Source of the DNA: Clostridium sp. AM22-11AC
Lineage (GTDB): Bacteria; Bacillota; Clostridia; Lachnospirales; Lachnospiraceae
DNA: 64,000 nucleotides
NCBI RefSeq assembly: GCF_003473545.1
Contig: NZ_QUCM01000003.1
Location: forward strand, 125,472-189,471
Direction of reading: 5' to 3'
Part shown: one piece after another, positions 50,555 through 58,668 of the stretch
Numbering within the stretch: the stretch's first letter is position 1
Layout: each line of letters opens with the position of its first letter
Position numbers and translations under genes: made by a program
Notes under the pieces: generated by a model
Database searches by the model: none
What the model was told of the DNA's origin: nothing
The model's input: only the letters and a program-made list of their open reading frames with translations

Positions 50555-52028
50555 TGGTCCCGGCAGCCATCTTGCCCCAGCCAAGACTTACATTTCCTGT
50601 ACAGATCAATACCCAGCCTTTTTCACAGGGAGCAGACATACCGGTATCACCGGTCAGTGTCTCCCCCTTTAAATATTTCACTGCCTCTGTTCCATCTGGT
50701 TCTACTTCTTTTTGTACTTTTGCATCTTCCGGAAACAGCCACAATGCCAGGGCATGAGATGGTTCAAAGCGGTTCTTTTTAATGGTTCCAATATGAAGCC
50801 CCGGACGCAGCACTTTCAGTCCTTTTAAACTTACCATCTGAGGCGGCAGCAGATACAGCTGGTCCCCAAAACGCAGATATTCTTTTCTTTTTTTCAGTAC
50901 TTCCGGCTCTGTCAGTGTCTCCTCCAGAAAACGGTGCAGTTCTTTTAACACATCTTTTTCTTTTTTCAGATCCATATAAGCAGGCAGGCTTCTTTTTCCT
51001 GAAAAGCCCATACCGTCTTCTTTGCGGCGGAGCACTGCCATAAAATGGCCTTCTCCCTCTGTCTTATGGGGCATAATGCGGAACGCACGTTCCAGATGAT
51101 ACTTTTCAATTCCGTTCTCTCCTGCCAGGTCCCGTTCAGAGTCATCTTCCTTATCTGCTCCAAAAAAGGCCCACTGCGGCACTGCAGCCATAAGCCCTTT
51201 GGGGCATTCTCTCTCTTCCAGGTAAAAATCATCATGGCTCTTTAAAAAGGCAAGAATGGTCCCTTCATTTTCTTCCGGCGCAAAAGTACAGGTAGAATAG
51301 ACCATGGTTCCCCCTGGTTTTAACATAGAAGCTGCATCTTCTAAGATCTCTCTCTGACGGGCAGCGCACATTTTTACATGGTCCTCGCTCCACTGTCTGA
51401 CTGCTTCTTCCTCTTTACGGAACATTCCCTCTCCGGAACAGGGAGCATCTACTGCAATCCGGTCAAAAAACTGAGGAAAGACTTTCGCAAGGCTTGCTGC
51501 ATCTTCATTTGTGACTACGCAGTTTCCAACTCCCATGCGCTCCATATTCTGGGAAAGTATCTTTGCCCTGCCCGGATGGATCTCATTTGATAAAAGAAAG
51601 CCTTCTCCTTTTAAACGGGATGCAATATGGCTGGACTTTCCGCCGGGAGCTGCACACAGATCCAATACATTTTCCCCTGGTTTCGGATTTAAAAACTCTA
51701 CTACGGACATGGCACTTGGCTCCTGGATATAGTAAAGTCCTGCTTCATGGAACGGGTGTTTGCCAGGTCTTGCATCTAACGGGTAATAATAACCTTCTTT
51801 TACCCAGGGAACCGGCGTTAATTCCATATTTAAGAGTTTTGCGGTTTCTGCTGCCAGAGTCTTTACCCCTGCTTCTTCCCAGTCAGGTTCTCTTCCCTCT
51901 TTTGTCTTTAAACTGTTAAACCGCAGTCCCTGTACCTTTTCCTGCTCATAGCTGGCTTCAAATGCTTCATATTCATTTCCAAGCAGTTCCCTCATGCGCT
52001 CTTTAAAGCGTTGTGGCAGTTCTGTCAT
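50517..52028 (-). CDS. NOL1/NOP2/Sun family RNA cytosine-C5 methyltransferase (RsmF-like)
   Basis: The 503-aa protein methylates cytosine in rRNA. It has the SAM-binding core VLDLCAAPGGKSSHIASRL, the first catalytic Cys region VDAPCSGEGMFRK, the second Cys in YSTCTFAPEENEG, and a C-terminal RNA-binding domain as in the RsmF (YebU) group. The open frame begins with a TTG 8 codons earlier, but the ATG at 52028 with AAAGGAAA ahead is preferred. It overlaps the convergent RluA-type gene by 38 nt. Confidence 0.92.
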   Translation of the reverse strand: MTELPQRFKERMRELLGNEYEAFEASYEQEKVQGLRFNSLKTKEGREPDWEEAGVKTLAAETAKLLNMELTPVPWVKEGYYYPLDARPGKHPFHEAGLYYIQEPSAMSVVEFLNPKPGENVLDLCAAPGGKSSHIASRLKGEGFLLSNEIHPGRAKILSQNMERMGVGNCVVTNEDAASLAKVFPQFFDRIAVDAPCSGEGMFRKEEEAVRQWSEDHVKMCAARQREILEDAASMLKPGGTMVYSTCTFAPEENEGTILAFLKSHDDFYLEERECPKGLMAAVPQWAFFGADKEDDSERDLAGENGIEKYHLERAFRIMPHKTEGEGHFMAVLRRKEDGMGFSGKRSLPAYMDLKKEKDVLKELHRFLEETLTEPEVLKKRKEYLRFGDQLYLLPPQMVSLKGLKVLRPGLHIGTIKKNRFEPSHALALWLFPEDAKVQKEVEPDGTEAVKYLKGETLTGDTGMSAPCEKGWVLICTGNVSLGWGKMAAGTIKNHYPKGLRWM

Positions 52029-52085
52029 CCCATTGTTTCCTTTCTTTGTCAAATTACGAGTTTATCAGATTATGTTACAAACAGG

Positions 52086-52122
52086 AAAAGGCCGGCAGGT
52101 CTATCCGCCCACCAGCCTTTTT
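52086..52122. terminator. Terminator of the Lys/Ala-rich protein gene
   Basis: Minus strand: AAAAAGGCTGG ... CCGGCCTTTT; T-rich on both flanks. It lies about 30 nt after the stop at 52152. Confidence 0.7.
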
Positions 52123-52151
52123 CATAATTTCTGTTCTAAAAGATTTTTCGA

Positions 52152-52562
52152 TTACAGCATAACCTTGAAGTCGTCAGATGCTTCACCGTTTACTACATAG
52201 TAAGCTGCGCCCTCTTCTGCAACTATGTAAAGCTCAACTTTCTTGATCTCTACATCTTTGTGAGTGCTCTTGTATGCTTCTACAGCCTGATCTAATACGC
52301 TCTTAGCAAGGATATCCTTACCAGCGAACTGGAAATGTACTTCCATCTTTGGCTCAACTGCCTTCTTTGCAGTTGTTCTCTTAGCTGCAGGCTTCTTTGC
52401 AGGAGCCTTCTTAACAGCTTCCTTTGCCTCTGCTGCAACTGCCTTTACAGTAGCTGCTGCTTCTTTTACAGTCTCCTTTACTACTGGAGCTACCTCTTTT
52501 GCGGTTTCTTTTACATTTTCTTTTACTGCAGATGTTTTAGCTGCCTTCTTAGCCATTGTCAT
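52152..52562 (-). CDS. Lys/Ala-rich protein with DUF6465-type C-terminal domain
   Basis: The 136-aa protein has an N-terminal 70-residue low-complexity part of Lys, Ala, Val and Glu (KETAKEVAPVVKETVKEAAA, then KKAPAKKPAAKRTTAKKA), like histone H1 tails, and a 60-residue folded C-terminal domain (MEVHFQFAGKDILAKSVLDQ, KKVELYIVAEEGAAYYVVNG). The C-terminal domain fits what I recall as DUF6465. It may bind nucleic acid through the basic tail, but the function is unknown. GGAGG lies 8 nt before the ATG and the promoter is a perfect consensus, so expression should be high. Confidence 0.78.
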   Translation of the reverse strand: MTMAKKAAKTSAVKENVKETAKEVAPVVKETVKEAAATVKAVAAEAKEAVKKAPAKKPAAKRTTAKKAVEPKMEVHFQFAGKDILAKSVLDQAVEAYKSTHKDVEIKKVELYIVAEEGAAYYVVNGEASDDFKVML

Positions 52563-52663
52563 AATTCATTCCTCCCTGGTTGGATCTGGGATATCCGGAG
52601 TCCAACTCCGAAATCCGTCTTTATTTCGTTCTATGTATGTTCGTCCTCGTTGTGTCAAAACGC

Positions 52664-52692
52664 ATTATAGAATGGTTTTTGCGATTTGTCAA
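52664..52692 (-). promoter_or_regulatory. Perfect consensus promoter of the Lys/Ala-rich protein gene
   Basis: TTGACA, exactly 17 nt, TATAAT on the minus strand. The leader of about 100 nt contains the inverted repeat CGGAGTTGGACTCCG (52595-52609). Confidence 0.9.
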
Positions 52693-52704
52693 CGTTTTCT
52701 GCCA

Positions 52705-54621
52705 TCAGACCCCTGGTCCGATCTCCTCTGCAGGAGCTTCTGTGGTAAACGCAGGCCCCACTTCTTTTGTGGCATTCTCCGCCGGAGAGGTGGTTTCTAT
52801 CGGCTGTACAATAGCAGACTCGGAAGGTGCCTGGGTCGGTGCAGCAGTCTCTGGTGCCTTTGTGGTCTCTCCCGGTCCCGCAGGGTCTGTAGCAGGTGCC
52901 TGAGTCTCTGCCGGCTGGGTCTGGGACGGTGCCTGGGTCGGCTGTGCTGCCGTTGTTGGCTGTGCAGGTACTGCTGTGTCATCCTTTCCTGAAGCCTTGG
53001 AAGACTGGGCATTTTCCGTTCCTGCCAGGTTATAACAGATGACCGGCATACCGGCATACACATTTTCAAATAAAGTTTTGGCTGCTGCATATGGCATATT
53101 TACACAGCCATGGGAGCCATTCTTTTTGTAAATAGTGCCGCCAAAGGTATTTCTCCAGCTGGCATCATGGAAACCGATACCGCCGTTAAATGGCATCCAG
53201 AACTTTACAGGACTTGCATACCCCTGTCCCTTTAAGGTTGCATCCCTCTGCTTGTAAGTCAGGCTGAACAGTCCCGGAGGCGTGGTATATCCCTTTGAAA
53301 CATTTCCGGATACAAAATCAGACTCCAGGATCTTCTTTCCATCTTTGTAAAAATACATATGCTGGGCCGTTAAATTTACCTCTGCATAGGTATTTCCATA
53401 ATCATTGCCATCATGGCTGGCCGCTTTCTGGGCATAGGCAGGTTCCTTTGTAACATTTTTTCCCTCTGCAAGGGCTTCTTTTAATGCAGCTGCCTCTGCC
53501 TGCTGGTCAATACGCCAGCCATAAACACCGCTTACCTCTACTTCCGGTCCATAACTGGTCTTAAAGGTACGTTTTGTATATGCAGTATTGTATTTGGATG
53601 CCAGGGACTTTACATATTCAGAGATCTTTCCTTCATCCACTGTGACCTGACCATCTGAATAAGAAAGCCAGGTATGGATCTGCTCACCGTCCAGGATCTC
53701 ATTCTTGCTCCCCATGGTATAAGTGACTGTCATATTTACATAATGGTTCAGGCTGTCAGCCATAGCTGTAAGGCTTTCATCATCTGAGCGGACAGCAGGC
53801 TCTTCATAGCAGCCCAGCTCATCCAGATCGATCTCTTCTTTCAGATCGTTAATAGCCGCCTTTACTTCTTCCTTTACTTTTTCAGGATTTAACTGGTCTC
53901 CTTCTGTCTCAGGAATAACAGAATAGCCTTCTCCTTTTATATAGTCTGATAAATGAGCATTCTCCGGCGCAGTCACATGAGCCGGATCCATGGCATTTAA
54001 GCTGTCTACTGCCTGATCAAGAGCCTCATCCTCATAAGCCAGCATAGTCTCGATCTCATAATTTTCCCCTTTTATCATATGAATGGGCCAGGTATAAGGA
54101 TTTTGCTGCTTAAGGATGTTTTCAAGACTTCCATCAAATACAGTATTAAGCCCAATGGCACTTCCCTCTATATTCTCAGACGCATCATTTCTCAACACCA
54201 GGCGCAGGGAATAATCGCCTGCCTCCTTTGCCATAGCTTCTTCTACTGCTTTAGGACTCATTCCTGCTGCATTCATTCCATTAATGCAGGTACCTGGAAG
54301 GTATGTATTCTGGTATTTCATAGACATACCCACATATCCGGCTGCACCGGTTATTACTACACCTGCCAGTATTCCCGCTGCAAGCTTCCAGGAAAATGGC
54401 TTTTTCTCTGTTTCCTGTGTTTCATTTTCCTGTGTTTCATTTTCATCTGCCAGGTTTTCTTCCATGACAGCCTTGGCCTTTTCTCTTTCCGCTCTTTCTT
54501 TTTCTTTTCTTTCCCGCTCCCTTTCTTTAAAAGCCGACTTACTGCGGCTTACAGGAATCTTTTTTTCTTTTTTTTCCATATCTTTTATATAAAAAACCTT
54601 TCTGACATTGTCATTTTTCAT
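52705..54621 (-). CDS. Membrane-anchored L,D-transpeptidase (YkuD domain)
   Basis: The 638-aa protein crosslinks or anchors peptidoglycan. It has a charged cytoplasmic N-terminus with a coiled-coil-like KERERERKEKERAEREKAKA stretch, one transmembrane helix near 77-97, a peptidoglycan-binding-4-like region (about 110-400), and the YkuD domain (about 415-535) with GIGFHDASWRNTFGG and the catalytic SHGCVNMPY. The last 95 residues are a Pro/Thr/Ala/Glu-rich tail. Its ATG overlaps the preceding permease stop, a coupling arrangement without a clear ribosome site; a later ATG at 54579 is possible. Confidence 0.9.
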   Translation of the reverse strand: MKNDNVRKVFYIKDMEKKEKKIPVSRSKSAFKERERERKEKERAEREKAKAVMEENLADENETQENETQETEKKPFSWKLAAGILAGVVITGAAGYVGMSMKYQNTYLPGTCINGMNAAGMSPKAVEEAMAKEAGDYSLRLVLRNDASENIEGSAIGLNTVFDGSLENILKQQNPYTWPIHMIKGENYEIETMLAYEDEALDQAVDSLNAMDPAHVTAPENAHLSDYIKGEGYSVIPETEGDQLNPEKVKEEVKAAINDLKEEIDLDELGCYEEPAVRSDDESLTAMADSLNHYVNMTVTYTMGSKNEILDGEQIHTWLSYSDGQVTVDEGKISEYVKSLASKYNTAYTKRTFKTSYGPEVEVSGVYGWRIDQQAEAAALKEALAEGKNVTKEPAYAQKAASHDGNDYGNTYAEVNLTAQHMYFYKDGKKILESDFVSGNVSKGYTTPPGLFSLTYKQRDATLKGQGYASPVKFWMPFNGGIGFHDASWRNTFGGTIYKKNGSHGCVNMPYAAAKTLFENVYAGMPVICYNLAGTENAQSSKASGKDDTAVPAQPTTAAQPTQAPSQTQPAETQAPATDPAGPGETTKAPETAAPTQAPSESAIVQPIETTSPAENATKEVGPAFTTEAPAEEIGPGV

Positions 54622-55729
54622 TCATGAATGCTTTCAGGATATCTGTCAGCTCCTTTAGGCTGTCCGTGATATTTCTAAAGGCTCCATAATTATACAGGCT
54701 CACAAAAAACATACCACAGGGTACTGCCAGGATCATTCCTGCAATACCTTTTAATTTAAAACCTAAATACAGGAATAGCAGGGTCAATATGGGGTTTAAT
54801 CCCAGACTGTCTCCTACTAACTTAGGCTGTACTACCTGGCGGATCACCTGGGTAAGTACATAAATAAGCAGAAGCCCTGCTGCAAAGGCATATTCCCCTC
54901 CCAGCAGCTTAATGATCCCCCATGGAAACAGAGCTGTTCCTGCTCCAAATACCGGAAGAAAATCTAAAAATGCAATGAGAAATCCCCATAACAGGCTATA
55001 TTTTACTCCAAGTATGAAAAATCCCACTGTCAGTATTATCCATACCACTGCCATAATTTTGAACTGGGCAGTAAAATAGCATTCGATCAGACGTCGGGCC
55101 TCTGTCCTTATATACTGGCTGTATTTTTTTGCCCAGTCAGGCATATGGCTTCTTACAAAAGCCAGGATCCGGTCTCTGTCTGCAATAAAAAAATAAGCTG
55201 ACAGAATAGTAACAACAGAGTACACCATAAGCGAGGGGATCATTTTCGCCACTGCCCCTGCTGCCTCTACTGTAGGCGGGGCAATGGAACCTGCCAGCTT
55301 TCCTACCAGTTCCCCCAGATTATTTCCCAGTTTTTCCCAGCCTGTCCTGATGCCTGCAGGTGCATAGGCAAACAGATTTTCCAAATGGGTCAGGCTTTCC
55401 TGAACTTCCGCTTCGATCCCTGCATATAAGTCAGGCAGGTCTTTCATAAAAGACCACAAAAGCCTGGCACCATTTGACACAGCCAGATAAATAAGGCCAA
55501 TGACCAGAGCCAGGGCTCCGGCTACAATGACCATGGAACTGTGTTTTCGCACCAGGCATAGCTTTCTCTCAAGAAAACGCACCAGCGGATTGGCCAGCAT
55601 GGAGATCAGCCAGCCGATCACAAAGGGCATAAAAAATTTCAAACACCTGGGTCCGAAAAAGCATAAAAGAAACCATCCGGACGCAGGCAGCAGGATCTTT
55701 AGTATCAGACGCAGGATATGTTTATCCAT
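54611..55729 (-). CDS. AI-2E / YtvI-type multi-pass membrane protein
   Basis: The 372-aa protein has about eight hydrophobic helices and the family signature near the C-terminus: DFLPVFGAGTALFPWGII, RQVVQPKLVGDSLGLNPI and AGMILAVPCGMFF. The family includes the AI-2 exporter-like proteins and the sporulation protein YtvI; substrate is unknown here. It begins 15 nt after hisC and overlaps the L,D-transpeptidase gene by 11 nt, so the three genes may be one transcript. Confidence 0.88.
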   Translation of the reverse strand: MDKHILRLILKILLPASGWFLLCFFGPRCLKFFMPFVIGWLISMLANPLVRFLERKLCLVRKHSSMVIVAGALALVIGLIYLAVSNGARLLWSFMKDLPDLYAGIEAEVQESLTHLENLFAYAPAGIRTGWEKLGNNLGELVGKLAGSIAPPTVEAAGAVAKMIPSLMVYSVVTILSAYFFIADRDRILAFVRSHMPDWAKKYSQYIRTEARRLIECYFTAQFKIMAVVWIILTVGFFILGVKYSLLWGFLIAFLDFLPVFGAGTALFPWGIIKLLGGEYAFAAGLLLIYVLTQVIRQVVQPKLVGDSLGLNPILTLLFLYLGFKLKGIAGMILAVPCGMFFVSLYNYGAFRNITDSLKELTDILKAFMNEK

Positions 55730-55744
55730 TCACTCATCTTCCTT

Positions 55745-56806
55745 TCAGGCATTGGGTAAATATGCTTCCAAAAAGCGGAATAATGTATCCATTTCTTCAT
55801 CTGTTCCTATAGAAATACGAAGACTGTTGTCCAGACCAGGTGTTTTAAAATAGCGCACATAGATCTGTTCTTTCTTCAATGCCTCAAAGATCTTTTCTGC
55901 CGGAACGGACTTATGAGAAGCGAAAATAAAATTTGACTGGGAATTGGGGAAGGTAAATCCCAGTTCTGTAAGACGCTTCTTTGCATGTTCCCTGGTAGCT
56001 ACGATCTTTTCAATTGTCTTTTCAAAATATTCCTTATCCTTTACTGCTTCCACACCTGCTAAGAGAGATGAAAGGTTCATGGTATAGGAATTATAAGAGT
56101 ATTTTACATCATTTAAAGCGCGGATCAGATCCGGATGTCCCATTGCAAAACCAATACGCATACCTGCCATGGAGCGGGACTTGCTGAAAGTCTGGACTAC
56201 TAAAAGATTTTCATATTTATCCAGAAGTTCCAGTGCGGAAGGCCCTGCAAAATCCACATAAGCCTCATCTACGATCACTACCACATCCTGATTTGCCTTT
56301 AAGATCTCTTCTACCTGATCCAGTGGCATATATACACCTGTTGGCGCATTTGGATTTGGGAAGATCACACCGCCGTTTTCCTTTTCATAATCTTTTACAT
56401 CAATGGTAAAATCTTCTTTTAAAACAGGTGTCTCAAACGGTACTTTAAAAAGATCCGCCCATACTTTATAGAAAGAATAGGTCACATCCGGGAAAAGCAC
56501 CGGTTTATCTGAGTTGAAGAAAGTAAGAAATGACATGGCAAGTACATCATCTGAACCTACTCCCACGAAAACCTGATCCTCGTTTAATCCATAATAAGAA
56601 GCCAGTTCCTTAACTAAAATGGACGCTGTAGGATCCGGATACTTACGTAAACGGTCTGCTTCCATCTCTTCTAAGACCTTTTTTACACCTGGCGCCGGTG
56701 GATATGGATTTTCATTTGTATTCAATTTAACGATCTTATCACCTGCAGGCTGTTCTCCCGGTACATAAGGAACTACCTGACGGATGTTTTTTTCCCATGG
56801 TCTCAT
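55745..56806 (-). CDS. hisC: Histidinol-phosphate aminotransferase
   Basis: HisC is a PLP-dependent aminotransferase of histidine synthesis. The 353-aa protein has KLNTNENPYPPAPGV, NPNAPTGVYMP, VDEAYVDFAG and the PLP-lysine motif FSKSRSMAGMRIGFAMG. The frame extends 21 codons upstream, but the ATG at 56806 has AGAGGAG about 10 nt ahead and begins MRPWEKNIRQ as family members do. No other his genes are nearby. It is followed directly by envelope genes. Confidence 0.93.
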   Translation of the reverse strand: MRPWEKNIRQVVPYVPGEQPAGDKIVKLNTNENPYPPAPGVKKVLEEMEADRLRKYPDPTASILVKELASYYGLNEDQVFVGVGSDDVLAMSFLTFFNSDKPVLFPDVTYSFYKVWADLFKVPFETPVLKEDFTIDVKDYEKENGGVIFPNPNAPTGVYMPLDQVEEILKANQDVVVIVDEAYVDFAGPSALELLDKYENLLVVQTFSKSRSMAGMRIGFAMGHPDLIRALNDVKYSYNSYTMNLSSLLAGVEAVKDKEYFEKTIEKIVATREHAKKRLTELGFTFPNSQSNFIFASHKSVPAEKIFEALKKEQIYVRYFKTPGLDNSLRISIGTDEEMDTLFRFLEAYLPNA

Positions 56807-56840
56807 AAGCTTAGCTCTCCTCTCACATTTGCTTCTCTTG

Positions 56841-56869
56841 ATTTTATCCTTGATACCCCCGATTGTCAA
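56841..56869 (-). promoter_or_regulatory. Promoter of hisC
   Basis: TTGACA, 17 nt, TAAAAT on the minus strand, about 35 nt before the hisC ATG. Confidence 0.7.
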
Positions 56870-56882
56870 TATAGAAGAAGCG

Positions 56883-56911
56883 TTGTTTTTTCTTACATTT
56901 TAATGTATACT
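56883..56911 (+). promoter_or_regulatory. Promoter of sdaAB-sdaAA
   Basis: TTGTTT, 17 nt, TATACT on the plus strand, 82 nt before the sdaAB ATG. Confidence 0.6.
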
Positions 56912-56992
56912 TTCAGTAATGATTTTATCTCAGATCGCAAAAAAGCTTTCTTAAAAAATGTTTTAAAAATCTAAATCAAAGAAGGTGTACTT

Positions 56993-57652
56993 ATGAACGT
57001 ATTTGACATACTTGGTCCTGTTATGATCGGTCCTTCCAGCTCCCATACTGCCGGCGCTGCCAGGATCGGCCGTATTACAAGGACACTCCTTGGAGCTCCT
57101 GCTGTAAAAGCAGATATCCTCCTTCACGGTTCCTTTGCAAAAACCTACAAAGGCCATGGTACAGACAAGGCACTGATCGCCGGAATCATGGGAATGGCTA
57201 CTGATGATGTGCGTATCCGACAGGCTCCGGAACTGGCAAAAGAAGCCGGCCTGGAAGTACACATTTCCACAGGTGACATTGACGGCGCCCATCCAAATAC
57301 TGCAAAAGTTACATTGACAGATGCCAACGGACGGCAGGTTTCTCTTCTGGGTTCCAGTATCGGAGGCGGAAATATCCTGGTAACGGAAGTCAATGGTATG
57401 GAAGTTTCCCTTACCGGACAGTATACGACTCTGATCGTCCTTCACAAAGATGCTCCCGGCACCATTGCCGCTGTTACAGAAGTCATGGCAGAAGAAGGCA
57501 TCAACATCTGCAATTTCCGTCTTTCCAGACAGAAAAAAGGCGGCGAGGCGGTTATGACCATTGAACTGGACGGAAAACCAAGTCCTGAGATCAATAAGAA
57601 GATCAATACGCTTCCCAATATCTATTCCAGCACTATGCTGCAGCCTATCTGA
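56993..57652 (+). CDS. sdaAB: L-serine ammonia-lyase, iron-sulfur-dependent, beta subunit
   Basis: Beta subunit of the oxygen-sensitive serine dehydratase, which turns L-serine into pyruvate and ammonia. The 219-aa protein has VFDILGPVMIGPSSSHTAGA, HGSFAKTYKGHGTDKAL, GGGNI, and a C-terminal ACT domain (about 145-219; APGTIAAVTEVMAEEGINIC). AGAAGGTG lies just before the ATG. The alpha subunit gene follows after 39 nt. Confidence 0.95.
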   Translation: MNVFDILGPVMIGPSSSHTAGAARIGRITRTLLGAPAVKADILLHGSFAKTYKGHGTDKALIAGIMGMATDDVRIRQAPELAKEAGLEVHISTGDIDGAHPNTAKVTLTDANGRQVSLLGSSIGGGNILVTEVNGMEVSLTGQYTTLIVLHKDAPGTIAAVTEVMAEEGINICNFRLSRQKKGGEAVMTIELDGKPSPEINKKINTLPNIYSSTMLQPI

Positions 57653-57691
57653 TAAAGAGAACATTAAATCTTAAGGAGGTTTCTTTACATC

Positions 57692-58624
57692 ATGAATACT
57701 GATTTTAACTACTCTTCTGTTGCCTCCCTGATCCAGGCTGCAGAAAAAAATAATCTTCCCGTTTCAGCCCTGGTGCTGAGCCAGCAGGCACAGCAGATAG
57801 AACTGGACGAAAAGACCGTATATGAAAAAATGGCTTCTAATTTCCAGGTTATGAAGGAATGTATCGAACCTGGCTGTGATGAACACTTAAAAAGTACCAG
57901 TGGACTTACAGGAGGCGATGCCTTTAAGCTGCGCCGGTACAGTGAAAGCGGCAAAAGCCTTACCGGTTCCTTCCTTTCCGGTGCTCTCTACCGGGCACTG
58001 GCTGTCTCTGAATTAAACGCTTCCATGGGCCGTATCGTAGCTGCTCCTACTGCCGGAAGCTGCGGCATCCTTCCAGCTGCCCTGATCACCATGCAGGAAG
58101 AGAAAGGATGTTCTGACCACGACTGCGTAATGGCACTTTTTACAGCCTCTGCCGTTGGTATGGTCATTGCAAACAATGCCTCTTTAGCAGGCGCCCAGGG
58201 CGGATGTCAGGCTGAGTGCGGTTCTGCTGCTGCCATGGCTGCTGCTGCTATCACAGAGCTGGCTGGCGGAACTCCCCATATGGTCTCCCAGGCAGTTGCC
58301 ATTGCCTTAAAAAATATCCTTGGCCTTGTATGTGACCCGGTAGCAGGTCTGGTGGAGATCCCCTGTATCAAGCGCAATGCTTCCGGTGTAGCCGGTGCCT
58401 TTGTTGCTGCGGAAATGGCTCTTGCAGGCATTGACAGTGCGATCCCGGCTGACGAGGTGATCTGGTCCATGAAGCGGATCGGCGATGTTATGTCACCTAC
58501 CTTAAAAGAAACAGCAGAAGGCGGATTAGCCGCCACACCAACAGGAAGAAAGCTTCACGACCAGGTATTCGGTCCTGGCAACGTTTCCGGCGGATGCAGC
58601 GGCTGTTCCGGCTGTCATTCATAA
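57692..58624 (+). CDS. sdaAA: L-serine ammonia-lyase, iron-sulfur-dependent, alpha subunit
   Basis: The alpha subunit (310 aa) binds the catalytic [4Fe-4S] cluster. Motifs: GLTGGDAFKLRRY, APTAGSCGILPAAL, AGAQGGCQAECGSAAAMAAA, VAGLVEIPCIKRN, and a cysteine-rich end GGCSGCSGCHS. Cluster cysteines are expected among those of GCQAECGS and IPCIKRN and the one in GSCGI. AAGGAGG lies 12 nt before the ATG. It forms an operon with sdaAB, ended by the hairpin at 58634-58668. Confidence 0.95.
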   Translation: MNTDFNYSSVASLIQAAEKNNLPVSALVLSQQAQQIELDEKTVYEKMASNFQVMKECIEPGCDEHLKSTSGLTGGDAFKLRRYSESGKSLTGSFLSGALYRALAVSELNASMGRIVAAPTAGSCGILPAALITMQEEKGCSDHDCVMALFTASAVGMVIANNASLAGAQGGCQAECGSAAAMAAAAITELAGGTPHMVSQAVAIALKNILGLVCDPVAGLVEIPCIKRNASGVAGAFVAAEMALAGIDSAIPADEVIWSMKRIGDVMSPTLKETAEGGLAATPTGRKLHDQVFGPGNVSGGCSGCSGCHS

Positions 58625-58633
58625 ATTTTCATG

Positions 58634-58668
58634 GTTATCTGGCTATAGACCGGATAACTGCATTTTAT
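58634..58668 (+). terminator. Terminator of sdaAB-sdaAA
   Basis: GTTATCTGG ... CCGGATAAC (9-bp stem with one G-U pair) followed by TGCATTTTATT; the tail touches the stop codon of the convergent ABC permease gene. Confidence 0.6.

Noticed and set aside
56963..57664. 233-aa minus-strand ORF
   Set aside because: It lies fully antisense to sdaAB, whose product has clear family motifs and a good ribosome site; the reverse frame has no recognisable motif.
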